Assembly: GCF_037076455.1 (NCBI RefSeq) | Contig: NZ_AP028679.1 | Location: 263,501-327,500 of the forward strand | DNA length: 64,000 nucleotides | Direction: 5' to 3' | From: Desulfoferula mesophila | GTDB taxonomy: Bacteria; Desulfobacterota; Desulfarculia; Desulfarculales; Desulfarculaceae | Shown here: piece after piece, positions 7,312-15,862 of the stretch | Layout of the letters: each line of letters begins with the position of its first letter | Position numbering within the stretch: position 1 is the stretch's first letter | Made by a program: the position numbers and the translations under genes | The notes under the pieces: model-generated | What the model was told of the DNA's origin: nothing | Databases searched by the model: none | What the model saw: the letters and a program-made list of their open reading frames with translations, nothing else

Positions 7312-8466
7312 ATGAACGTCAGCATCAACTACCCGGCCCGCGTCCAAAAGCTGCAAACCCTGCTGGCCCGCGAGGGCCTGGACGCCTACGTGGCCTCGCG
7401 CTTTTCCAGCCTTTCCTACCTGGCCGGCGTGTTCATCCCCTGGCGCAGCGCGGTGGTGGTCCCCCGCAGCGGCCAGCCCGTGGGCATCTGGTGGGAGCGG
7501 GACTACTCCCGCATCGTCCAGGACGGCTGGATGAGCCAAAATATCGCCTGGGGAGCCGATCCTGATTGGCACGAGGCCATCGCCGGGGTCTTGGAAGACC
7601 AAGGGGCCGGACAGGGCAGAGTAGCCTTTGAGTTCAGGGCCGCCGGAGGCCGGGTGGCCATGGGCATATTGCACGCCTTTGAATACCAGGAGCTCCTGGC
7701 CCGGCTGCCCCAGGTGGAGATGAGCGACGGCTGCCCTCTCCTGGATCAGGTCATGCTGATTAAGGAGAAACAGGAGATAGCCCTATTGCGCCAGGCCGCG
7801 GCCATCGCCGACGCCGGCTTCCTGGCAGCCAGGGAGGCCCTGCGCCCCGGAGTCAGCGAGAACCACGTGGCCGGGGTGGCCGAGGCGGCCATGCGCGACC
7901 TGGGCAACGAATTCAACTGGTCCCAGAGCGGCGGCACCGAGGTGGGCTCCGGCCACCGCACCGCCTACCTGGGAGGCGTTACCCAGCCCGCCACCCAGAA
8001 GATCATCCAGGACGGCGACAACATCATCCTGGATCTGCACCCCATGTACCGCCTGTACATGGCCGACGCCTGCTACAACTTGGTGGTGGGCAAGGCCGGC
8101 GCCGAGCAGCGGCGCCTGGCCGGGGTCTGGGAAAAGGCGGTTGAGACGCTGCTGGCCCAGAGCTGTCCGGGGGTGGCCATCTCCGCCGCGGCCAAGGCCG
8201 CTTATCAGGTCTTCGAGGAGGCCGGACTGGGCGAGTATGGGCTGCGCGCCTTTGGCCACGGCCTGGGAGTGGACACTCGGGTCACCCCTTCCATCGGGCC
8301 GGGCAACGACTCCCTTTTTCAAGAAAACATGGTCATCGCCGCAGGCGCCCACCTCTACGTCCCTGGGGTGGGTGGCATGCGCTTGGAACTGCCGACGCTG
8401 ATAACCGCTGACGGGGCCGAGCCCCTTTGCCGTTTCGCCCAAGAAGTGCACCTGATTTCAGGTTAG
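7312..8466 (+). CDS. Creatinase / M24-fold hydrolase, metal site incomplete
   Basis: 384 residues with the creatinase N-domain (about 1-140) and pita-bread M24 domain (about 150-384). Residues at the usual aminopeptidase positions include Asp in 'ILDLHP', Asp in 'YMADACY', His in 'FGHGLGVD' and Glu in 'MRLEL'. The Glu of the usual 'EPGxY' motif is Gly345 ('IAAGAHLY'), so a normal dinuclear metal centre is unlikely. Loss of metal ligands is known in creatinase, which hydrolyses C-N bonds without metal. Its place between the enolase-like gene and the TRAP genes suggests a role in opening the imported substrate rather than in peptide turnover. Confidence 0.8.
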   Translation: MNVSINYPARVQKLQTLLAREGLDAYVASRFSSLSYLAGVFIPWRSAVVVPRSGQPVGIWWERDYSRIVQDGWMSQNIAWGADPDWHEAIAGVLEDQGAGQGRVAFEFRAAGGRVAMGILHAFEYQELLARLPQVEMSDGCPLLDQVMLIKEKQEIALLRQAAAIADAGFLAAREALRPGVSENHVAGVAEAAMRDLGNEFNWSQSGGTEVGSGHRTAYLGGVTQPATQKIIQDGDNIILDLHPMYRLYMADACYNLVVGKAGAEQRRLAGVWEKAVETLLAQSCPGVAISAAAKAAYQVFEEAGLGEYGLRAFGHGLGVDTRVTPSIGPGNDSLFQENMVIAAGAHLYVPGVGGMRLELPTLITADGAEPLCRFAQEVHLISG

Positions 8467-8498
8467 GACGAATCATTCAGGAAGAGAGGTAGAAAGCC

Positions 8499-9479
8499 AT
8501 GAAAACCAAATTTGCCCTTATAGTGTTTGCCCTGGTTCTGGGTCTGGTCGGACTGATGCCCACCGGGCAGGCGGCCGCGGCCGTAGAAATCAAGGTCGCC
8601 CACGTGAATGCCAAAACCCACCCGGTGGGAGTGGGTCTGGAGCTTTTCAAGACCGAGGTGGAAAAGGCCTCCAAGGGGGCCATAAAAGTCAAGGTCTTCC
8701 ACTCGGCCGCCCTGGGCGGCGCGGGTGACATCATTCAAGGCGTGCAGCTGGGCAACATCCAGATGGGTACCACCACCTGCGGCGCCATGATCCCCTTCTG
8801 CCCCGAGTTCGACATCATGTCCTTGCCGTTCGTGTTCCGCGACGAAGCTCAACTACACAAGGCGATGGACGGCGAGCTGGGCAAAACGTTGGGCGCGGCG
8901 GCCCAAAAAAAGGTGGGGATTACCATCATGGGTTTCTCCACCGGCGGCATCCGCCAGATTGAATCGCGCACGAAAATCATGAACGTCTCGGAGATGAAGG
9001 GTCTTAAGATCCGCACCATGAACGACCCCGGCATCATCGAGGTGTTCAAGCTCTTCGGGGCCATCCCCACCCCCATCTCCTTCGGCGAGGTCTATACCGC
9101 GCTGCAGTCCGGCGTGGTGGATGGATGTGAAACCAGCTTCATCTCCTGGGTCAAGTCCCGCCTTTACGAAGTGGCCAAGTACGGCATCCAGGTCAACTAC
9201 ATGGATACCGGCCGGGTGTTTTTTGCCAACCCCAAGTTCCTGGCCAAGCTTTCGCCCGAAAACCGCAAGATCGTCGTAGACGGCATGACCACCGCGGTCA
9301 ACAAGATCCGCAACGAGTACATCACCCAGCAGCAGCAGATAGCGGCCAAGGCGACCTCGCTCGGCGGCGTCATCGTGCATCCCGACTTGGAGTCCTTCCG
9401 CAAGGCCGCGGCTCCCATTTACGACAAGTTCACCCCCACCCTGGGCAAGGCGTGGCTGCAAAAGATCAGGAACAACTAA
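8499..9479 (+). CDS. dctP: TRAP transporter solute-binding protein (DctP type)
   Basis: 326 residues with a Sec signal peptide (about 1-27, ending 'GQAAAA'). The mature protein shows the DctP fold, with 'MKGLKIRTMNDPGIIEVFKLF' around the carboxylate-binding Arg (cited in part) and 'ALQSGVVDGCE'. It binds an organic acid in the periplasm and passes it to the membrane subunits encoded next. Its place inside the sugar-acid-type enzyme cluster suggests an aldonate or aldarate-like ligand. AAGAGAGGT serves as ribosome site. Confidence 0.93.
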   Translation: MKTKFALIVFALVLGLVGLMPTGQAAAAVEIKVAHVNAKTHPVGVGLELFKTEVEKASKGAIKVKVFHSAALGGAGDIIQGVQLGNIQMGTTTCGAMIPFCPEFDIMSLPFVFRDEAQLHKAMDGELGKTLGAAAQKKVGITIMGFSTGGIRQIESRTKIMNVSEMKGLKIRTMNDPGIIEVFKLFGAIPTPISFGEVYTALQSGVVDGCETSFISWVKSRLYEVAKYGIQVNYMDTGRVFFANPKFLAKLSPENRKIVVDGMTTAVNKIRNEYITQQQQIAAKATSLGGVIVHPDLESFRKAAAPIYDKFTPTLGKAWLQKIRNN

Positions 9480-9533
9480 AACCACCGAACCACGGCGAGG
9501 GGGGGCTCCCCCTCGCCATCCCGGAGACGGATC

Positions 9534-10043
9534 ATGCCCGCCGTGTTATTCAGAATCTCCGCCTTTTTGCAGAAACAGGTCCTGGACACCGTCTGCGTGG
9601 CGCTTCTGGCCATGGTCCTGGTGGTGGTCACCTTCCAGGTGCTCAATCGTTTCATGCTGGGCCTGCCCATCGCCTGGACCGAGGAGGCCGCTCGCTACCT
9701 GTTCGTTTGGCTTAGCCTCTTGGGGGCGGTGCGCGGGGTGAGGGACAAGGCCCACCTGCAGGTGGACCTGATCGTGCGCATGCTGCCCGCTAGAGTCGAA
9801 AAAATTCTGGACCTCCTGGGAGGGATAGTGGTGGCGGTGCTTCTATGGGAAGTGGTTGAGTCAGCCCTCATCCTACTGCCGCTCACCTGGACCAGACGGA
9901 TAGCCACCATGAACGTACCCATTTTCTACCTGTACGTCGCCACTCCCCTGGCGGCTGGGCTCATGTTTCTGTTTACCCTACGCAACATCATGCAAGACGC
10001 GCGCTCCCTCCCGGGGAAGCCCGTTTCGGCCAACCAACCATAA
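9534..10043 (+). CDS. dctQ: TRAP transporter small permease (DctQ)
   Basis: 169 residues with four predicted membrane helices and the conserved segment 'RFMLGLPIAWTEEAARYLFV' of DctQ proteins. It forms the small membrane subunit with the DctM encoded 12 bp later. ATG 9534 follows GGAGACGG. Together with the solute-binding protein and large subunit it makes a complete sodium-driven TRAP importer. Confidence 0.93.
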   Translation: MPAVLFRISAFLQKQVLDTVCVALLAMVLVVVTFQVLNRFMLGLPIAWTEEAARYLFVWLSLLGAVRGVRDKAHLQVDLIVRMLPARVEKILDLLGGIVVAVLLWEVVESALILLPLTWTRRIATMNVPIFYLYVATPLAAGLMFLFTLRNIMQDARSLPGKPVSANQP

Positions 10044-10055
10044 GGATTGCACACT

Positions 10056-11354
10056 ATGGCCGAGTACGCCCTCCTCTCCATGGTCCTGGTGCTGTTTTTG
10101 CTGATTTTCATCAAAGTGCCCATCGGCTTCGCCCTGGGGTTCAGTTCCTTACTTTATATTTGGATGAAGGATGTCCCCCTGACCATCCTGGCGCAGTACC
10201 TGAACACCTATCTCGACTCATTCACACTCTTGGCCATTCCCCTGTTCATACTCTCCGGAGAGTTCATGAACCGGGGTGGCGTGACCCATCGTCTGATCAG
10301 CTTCGCCAACAGCCTGGTGGGGCACATCCCCGGCGGCCTGGCCCACGTAAACGTGGGCACCAGCATCCTCATGGCCGGCATGTCCGGCTCCTCCTCATCC
10401 GATGCCGCCACCACCTCCCTGGTGCTGGTGCCCCAGATGGAGCGGGAGGGTTACTCACGAGCCTTCGCGGCGGCCATAACCGCGGCCTCGGCCACCATCG
10501 GCCCGGTGATCCCGCCCTCCATCCACGTGGTGCTCATGGGCGGCATCAACGAGATATCCATCGGCCGCCTGTTCATGGGCGGGGTGGTTCCCGGCCTGCT
10601 GATGGGCGTGTCCATGATGCTCTACACCATCATGATCTCCAAGAAGCGTCACTTTCCCCGCAATCCGCGGGTGAGTTTCACCGAGTTCGTGACCTCCCTG
10701 ACGCGGGCCTTCTGGCCCTTGCTGACCCCGGTGATCATCCTGGGCGGCATGATGGTAGGCATCTTCACCCCAACCGAGGCCGCGGCCATCGCCGCCCTTT
10801 ACACCCTGTTCCTGGGTACGGTGCTCTACCGCAAGATAGGCTGGAAAGACCTGCTCCCCGCTTGTCTCAACACGGTTAAGGTCACCTCCAACATAATGCT
10901 CATCGTGGGCTTCGCCGGGGTGTTCGGCTGGATTTTGATCTCCGAGGAGGTGGCGCTGACCTTCACCCAGTGGATTCAGTCCTTCACCGACAACTGGGTC
11001 GTGGTGCTGATAATCGTCAACGTTTTGCTGCTGTTCCTGGGATGTTTTCTCAGCACCACCAGCCTCATCGTCATCCTTTCACCCATTCTGTTTCCCATGA
11101 TTGAAAAGTTCGGCATCGACCCGGTGCATTTCGGGATCATGATGATGCTGAACCTGGAAATAGGCCAGCTTACCCCGCCGGTGGGCATAACCTCTTTCGT
11201 GGTCATGGACGTGGCCAAGACCGACATCAAGAGCTTCATGCGGGAGATGATCCCCTTCCTTTACGTGTTGGGAGTGGTACTCCTGCTGACCACCTATGTT
11301 CCCCAGGTAGTAACTTTCCTGCCCAACCTAATTTTCGGCGCGTCGGGCAACTAA
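10056..11354 (+). CDS. dctM: TRAP transporter large permease (DctM)
   Basis: 432 residues with about 12 hydrophobic helices. 'MAGMSGSSSSDAATTSLVLV' and 'PPSIHVVLMGGI' are DctM signatures. ATG 10056 is preferred to the in-frame TTG at 10047 because AAGGA (10042-10046) is then well spaced. It is the ion-coupled transport subunit of the operon. The downstream enzyme genes follow within about 50 bp, consistent with cotranscription. Confidence 0.94.
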   Translation: MAEYALLSMVLVLFLLIFIKVPIGFALGFSSLLYIWMKDVPLTILAQYLNTYLDSFTLLAIPLFILSGEFMNRGGVTHRLISFANSLVGHIPGGLAHVNVGTSILMAGMSGSSSSDAATTSLVLVPQMEREGYSRAFAAAITAASATIGPVIPPSIHVVLMGGINEISIGRLFMGGVVPGLLMGVSMMLYTIMISKKRHFPRNPRVSFTEFVTSLTRAFWPLLTPVIILGGMMVGIFTPTEAAAIAALYTLFLGTVLYRKIGWKDLLPACLNTVKVTSNIMLIVGFAGVFGWILISEEVALTFTQWIQSFTDNWVVVLIIVNVLLLFLGCFLSTTSLIVILSPILFPMIEKFGIDPVHFGIMMMLNLEIGQLTPPVGITSFVVMDVAKTDIKSFMREMIPFLYVLGVVLLLTTYVPQVVTFLPNLIFGASGN

Positions 11355-11400
11355 AATCCGGCGGCGGGCGGCCAAGCGCAACCGCGACCAAGGAGCACCC

Positions 11401-12501
11401 ATGAAGATCACGGACATCAAGGTAACCAACTTCAGCCAGCCGATCCCTCCCATCCTGCGCAAGCGGGTCAAGGGACAGCAGGTCATCAGCCTGGTGCGGG
11501 TGGTGGGCGAGGACGGCCTGGAAGGTTATTCCATGGCCCGGGCCAACGGCGGCGTTTCGGGCGACGTGCTGGGCGAGGTCATCACCAAGACCCTCAAGCG
11601 GGCGGTGGTGGGCCAGGACATCGGCGACCGGGAAAAAATCTGGCAGCTAATGTGGCGCCAGGTGCAAATCAGCTATATCCCCATCTTCGCCCTGAGCGCG
11701 GTGGATGTGGCGGTGTGGGACCTGGCGGGCAAGCAGGCCGGGCTGCCGGTGCGCCACTTGCTGGGCGGCTTTCGCGACCAGATACCGGCCTATGCCAGCA
11801 GCGCCTTTCTGGACGAGCCGGAGGAGTACTTGGAAGACGCGCGCATGGCCGTAAGCAACGGTATCAAGCGTTACAAGATTCACCCCTTCCAAGACGCGGC
11901 CCGCGACATCGAGCTTTGCCGCGGCCTGCGCGCCGCGTTTGATCCCGAAATGACCTTCATGCTGGACGTGGGCGGCACCTACGACCGGCCCGAGGCCCTG
12001 CGGGTGGGCCGGGCGGTGGAGGAGTTGGGGTTCGAGTGGTATGAGGAACCTCTGCCCCACTACGACCTGGAAGGCTACAGGGAACTGAGCCGCGACTTGG
12101 ACATCCCGGTGATCGGGGCGGAGACGGTGCCTGGGGGGGTTTACTCCACCGCCCTTTACCTGCGGGCCAATGCCATGGACATGGTCCTGTGCGACACCTA
12201 TTGGCGCGGTGGCATCACCGGCATGATCAAGACCGCCCATCTGTGCGAGGCCATGGGGGTCAAGATAGTTTCGCACCATGGCGGCAGCCCCTTGATGAAC
12301 CTGGCCAACCTCCAGGTGCTCTGCGCCATGAAAAACGCGGACTACGTGGAACTGTTGGTGCCTGAGGACGAATACATCTACGGCATCAAGTCGCTGAGCC
12401 TGGTGGATGAGCAGGGCAACGCCAGGGCCCCGCAGTCCCCCGGCCTAGGGGGCGAGATCGATTGGGACTATATCGGCGACCACACCCTGAGCGAGCTCTA
12501 G
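11401..12501 (+). CDS. Mandelate racemase/muconate lactonizing-type enzyme 1 (sugar-acid dehydratase-like)
   Basis: 366 residues of the enolase superfamily: capping domain about 1-115, barrel about 125-340. Metal ligands D189, E215 and E241 are present. The second-strand motif is K159-I-H161, i.e. KxH instead of the KxK of racemases, and 'SHHGG' (H292/H293) sits at the seventh strand. KxH forms are known among acid-sugar dehydratases. It probably abstracts a proton next to a carboxylate and eliminates water from a sugar acid. Between the TRAP transporter and the FAH-family gene it would supply a 2-keto-3-deoxy acid. Exact substrate unknown. Confidence 0.88.
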   Translation: MKITDIKVTNFSQPIPPILRKRVKGQQVISLVRVVGEDGLEGYSMARANGGVSGDVLGEVITKTLKRAVVGQDIGDREKIWQLMWRQVQISYIPIFALSAVDVAVWDLAGKQAGLPVRHLLGGFRDQIPAYASSAFLDEPEEYLEDARMAVSNGIKRYKIHPFQDAARDIELCRGLRAAFDPEMTFMLDVGGTYDRPEALRVGRAVEELGFEWYEEPLPHYDLEGYRELSRDLDIPVIGAETVPGGVYSTALYLRANAMDMVLCDTYWRGGITGMIKTAHLCEAMGVKIVSHHGGSPLMNLANLQVLCAMKNADYVELLVPEDEYIYGIKSLSLVDEQGNARAPQSPGLGGEIDWDYIGDHTLSEL

Positions 12502-12532
12502 GGCCGCTGGTCGCGGGGAGAGGCTGCATCCG

Positions 12533-13411
12533 ATGCGCTTGGTGACTTATCGGTGGAATGGACGCCTTTGCTCCGGCATCCTTAGGGAGAAGTCGGTGTG
12601 GGAGTTGGGAAAGGCCTACCAGATTTTGGGCTTGAGCTCCCCTGCTCCCTCAGACCTCATGGCCCTGCTGGGGCAGGGGTCTGAGACCCTGGGAGAACTG
12701 ACGCGGGCGGCCGCGGACCTCCCCGCGGACCAGGCCGTCGTCCTCGATCAGGTGGAACTGCTTGCCCCTCTGCCCAACCCGGGCAAGATAATCGGGGTGG
12801 CCCGCAACTACCACGACTGGTTGGCCCAGGCCGGGGCCGCGGTACCGGAAGAGCCCACCCTCTTCGCCAAAACCGCCAATACGGTGGTGGGACCGGGACA
12901 GGCCGTGGTGCTCTCTCCGCCAGCCACCGAGGTGAGCTACGAAGCCGAAGTGGGGGTGGTGATGGGCGGGCGAGGCCGCGACATCGACCCCGGCGAGGCC
13001 ATGTCCCTGGTGGCGGGCTACACCATAGTCAACGACATCAGCGCCATTAACCTGATCAAACAGGACGGCAACATGTTCCGGGGCAAGAACTTGGACAGCT
13101 TCTTGCCCATGGGCCCGGCCTTGGTCACGGTCGACGAGGTGCCCGATCCAGGCGATCTGGCAATCACCCTCGCTAAAAACGGTCGGATTTTGCAGGACTC
13201 CAGCACTAGCCGGATGGTTATGAAGATTCCCGAACTCATCAGCTACATATCGCGCGGTTTTACTTTGGAGCCTGGCGACGTAATTGCCACGGGCACGCCC
13301 GCTGGCACCGCCAGCCTGAACAAACCTCCCACGTACCTCCGTCCCGGTGACGATATGGTCATAACCATCGATGGGCTGGGAGTGTTGAGCAACCCCGTTA
13401 CCCAAGCCTAA
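12533..13411 (+). CDS. Fumarylacetoacetate hydrolase family protein
   Basis: 292 residues with an N-terminal lid domain (about 1-75) and the FAH catalytic fold. 'GVARNYHDW', 'FAKTANTVVGPG', 'YEAEVGVVMG' (metal-binding Glu pair), 'KNLDSFLPMGP' and 'GDVIATGTPAG' are the family motifs. Members cleave or decarboxylate beta-diketo or 2-keto acids with Mg. Here it may hydrolyse a diketo-deoxy acid produced by the neighbouring dehydratase and dehydrogenase. It lies 31 bp after the racemase-type gene and 22 bp before the dehydrogenase. Confidence 0.9.
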   Translation: MRLVTYRWNGRLCSGILREKSVWELGKAYQILGLSSPAPSDLMALLGQGSETLGELTRAAADLPADQAVVLDQVELLAPLPNPGKIIGVARNYHDWLAQAGAAVPEEPTLFAKTANTVVGPGQAVVLSPPATEVSYEAEVGVVMGGRGRDIDPGEAMSLVAGYTIVNDISAINLIKQDGNMFRGKNLDSFLPMGPALVTVDEVPDPGDLAITLAKNGRILQDSSTSRMVMKIPELISYISRGFTLEPGDVIATGTPAGTASLNKPPTYLRPGDDMVITIDGLGVLSNPVTQA

Positions 13412-13433
13412 GGCGCAACTAGGAGAAGAGCTT

Positions 13434-14408
13434 GTGTCTCAGTTAACCGTGATGCTGACCAACCCCATTCACCCCAAGGCCCTGGCCATGCTGGATGCCC
13501 GCCATCGGGTGGTAACCAGCCCCGATACCTCGGCCGATACCTTGCGCAAGGTGGCCCAAGAGGCCGACGCTATCCTGGTGCGCACCCTGCTGCCCGGCGA
13601 CATCCTGGATCATGCCCCCCGGGTGCGGACCATGGTGCGCCATGGGGTAGGTCTGGATTTCATCCCTGTGGACGAGGCCACTAAGCGGGGAGTGCCCGTG
13701 GCCAACGTGCCCGGGGCCAACACTCTGGCGGTGGTGGAGCACGTCCTGGGCCTGATGCTGCTCATGGCCCGGCAGTATCACCGCTTGGACCAGCTTACCC
13801 GGCAGGGGGATTGGGAGTGCCGCAATCGCCTCACCTCCTTTGAGCTGAAGGGCGAGACACTGGGCATCCTGGGCATGGGCCGCATCGGTTGCGGTCTGGC
13901 CACCCTCTGCAATCACGGCTTGGGCATGAAGGTGCTGGGCTATGACCCCTTTGCCAAGGATATGCCCGAGGGGGTGCGGCCGGCCAGCGTGGAGGAGATA
14001 TTTCAGCAGTCGCGCTTCGTCAGCCTGCATGTGCCTCTGACGGCGGACACCAAGAACTTGGTGGATAATAGGCTGCTGGCCACCATGCGGCCGGAGGCGT
14101 ATCTCATCAACGCCTGCCGGGGCGCGGTGGTGGTGGAGGAGGACCTGATCCAGGCCCTCAACGATAAGATCATCGCCGGCGCGGCACTCGACGTGTTCAA
14201 CCAGGAGCCTCTGCCCTCGGACCACCCCTTCATGAAAATACCCAACCTGGTCATCACCCCTCACTCCGCCGCCTTGACCGACGGCAGCATCGTGCGGATG
14301 GGCACCGAGTCGGTGGCCGAATTGCTGAGCATCCTGGACCTCCAGAAACCCGTTAACCTAGTCAACCCCGATGCGTGGCCGGCCTATGTGGCCAAGTACG
14401 GGAAATGA
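13434..14408 (+). CDS. D-isomer-specific 2-hydroxyacid dehydrogenase
   Basis: 324 residues. The NAD-binding motif is 'GILGMGRIGCGLA' with Asp in 'GYDPF', which favours NAD. The catalytic Arg ('NACRGAVV'), Glu ('NQEPLP') and His ('TPHSAAL') are all present. It interconverts a 2-keto acid and a D-2-hydroxy acid; hydroxypyruvate to glycerate would connect to the glycerate kinase at 4664. GTG 13434 follows AGGAGAAG. Likely in one transcript with the FAH-family gene. Confidence 0.9.
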   Translation: MSQLTVMLTNPIHPKALAMLDARHRVVTSPDTSADTLRKVAQEADAILVRTLLPGDILDHAPRVRTMVRHGVGLDFIPVDEATKRGVPVANVPGANTLAVVEHVLGLMLLMARQYHRLDQLTRQGDWECRNRLTSFELKGETLGILGMGRIGCGLATLCNHGLGMKVLGYDPFAKDMPEGVRPASVEEIFQQSRFVSLHVPLTADTKNLVDNRLLATMRPEAYLINACRGAVVVEEDLIQALNDKIIAGAALDVFNQEPLPSDHPFMKIPNLVITPHSAALTDGSIVRMGTESVAELLSILDLQKPVNLVNPDAWPAYVAKYGK

Positions 14409-14517
14409 GCGGGCCGGCTTTTCAGGAATTGCTACTTTGTCCATGGCGCGCAGGCCTGTTACGGATGGGATAATGCGCTAACCATCGGCCCCGAGGCCGT
14501 TTCCTTAGGAGAAAGCC

Positions 14518-15660
14518 ATGAAAATCACCGATGTTAAAACCTACCAGCTCTCAGTGAAGGTGGATCAGCCCTTCACGTCCTCGCGCGGTTGGTGGTACGG
14601 CATGAAAAGCGCCATGATCATCAAGGTGGAGACCGACGAAGGCCTGGTGGGTTGGGGCGAGGCCTACGGCCCGGCCGCAGTATCCCGGGCGGTGATCGAG
14701 TCCCTTTTCAAAAAGCAACTCATCGGCCGGGACCCCTTCGACGTGGAGGTCATCTGGGAGCACCTATACAATCTCATAAAGGATTATGGTCTCAGCGGCA
14801 TGACCATCTCCGCCCTGAGCGCCGTGGACATCGCCATGTGGGATCTGATGGGCAAGGCCACCGGCAGGCCCATCCACAAGCTTCTGGGTGGCTGCTTCCG
14901 CAACCCGGTCACCGCCTACGCCACCGGCTTCTACTTCACCGACCTCGACCGCACCCTGGAGGACGCGGTGGAAGAGGCCCAGAAGTATCTGGCCCAGGGC
15001 TTCAAGGCCATGAAGATGAAGATCGGCTTGGGCGACCTGCGCAAGGATCTCAAGCGCATCGAGGCGGTTCGCCAGGCCGTGGGCGACGAGGTGAAGCTCA
15101 TGGTGGACGCCAACCATTGCTTCACCGTGCCCCAGGCCATAACCATCGGCCGTGAATTGGACAAGATGGGTATCTACTGGTTCGAGGAGCCCATCTCTCC
15201 CGAGGATCTGGACGGCTACCAGCAGGTGACCCAGGCCCTGGACCTGGCGGTGGCGGGCGGCGAGAACGAGTTCACCAAATTCGGCTTCAGGGAGATTATC
15301 GCCCGCAAGGCCATGGACATCGTGCAGCCGGACGTCTGTGCGGCAGGCGGCATTACCGAGTGCAAGAAGATCGCAGCTATGGCACAGGCCCACTGGGTTG
15401 AGTGCGTGCCTCATGCCTGGGGCAGCGCCATCGGTATGGCCGCCACCCTGCATTTCCTGGCCTCCCTGCCCGATTGTCCGCCCTGCCTGTGCCCGGTGCC
15501 TCCCTTGTTGGAGTTCGAGCAGACCTTCAACCCCTTCCGCGATGACCTGGCCACAGTGCAAATTACCCATGAGAACGGCCAGGTTGCGGTTCCCGAGGGA
15601 CCCGGTTTGGGCATCGAGATCAACCAGGAAGTGATCGACAAATACCTGGTCAAAAGCTGA
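14518..15660 (+). CDS. Mandelate racemase/muconate lactonizing-type enzyme 2
   Basis: 380 residues. K166-M-K168 at the second barrel strand, D197 ('MVDANH'), E223 and E249 as metal ligands, and H299 ('VPHAWGS') at the sixth or seventh strand give the full mandelate racemase-subgroup active site. This differs from the KxH enzyme at 11401, so the cluster has two distinct members. It probably racemizes, cycloisomerizes or dehydrates a sugar acid or lactone. AGGAGAAAGCC precedes ATG 14518; 109 bp separate it from the dehydrogenase. A terminator follows. Confidence 0.88.
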   Translation: MKITDVKTYQLSVKVDQPFTSSRGWWYGMKSAMIIKVETDEGLVGWGEAYGPAAVSRAVIESLFKKQLIGRDPFDVEVIWEHLYNLIKDYGLSGMTISALSAVDIAMWDLMGKATGRPIHKLLGGCFRNPVTAYATGFYFTDLDRTLEDAVEEAQKYLAQGFKAMKMKIGLGDLRKDLKRIEAVRQAVGDEVKLMVDANHCFTVPQAITIGRELDKMGIYWFEEPISPEDLDGYQQVTQALDLAVAGGENEFTKFGFREIIARKAMDIVQPDVCAAGGITECKKIAAMAQAHWVECVPHAWGSAIGMAATLHFLASLPDCPPCLCPVPPLLEFEQTFNPFRDDLATVQITHENGQVAVPEGPGLGIEINQEVIDKYLVKS

Positions 15661-15668
15661 TACGTAGT

Positions 15669-15695
15669 GGGGGCGGTTGGTTACCAATCGCCCCC
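15669..15695 (+). terminator. Terminator-like hairpin
   Basis: GGGGGCGGTTGG and CCAATCGCCCCC pair with one G-U and a 3-nt loop, followed by ATTACCTT rather than a pure T run. It follows the racemase-type gene by 8 bp and probably ends the first transcript of the cluster. Confidence 0.6.
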
Positions 15696-15862
15696 ATTAC
15701 CTTGTCAGCCGTATGAGTTAATGCCTTGCCCTGTATCCATGCCTAAACGGGTAGCACCACAAATCGACATTTCCGTGTTAATTATGCTTATTATGATGGC
15801 CTGATACTCTCTGCGACCATCGACCCGCGCGGCCGATTCTTTAAGGGACTGGAGCAGCTCTC

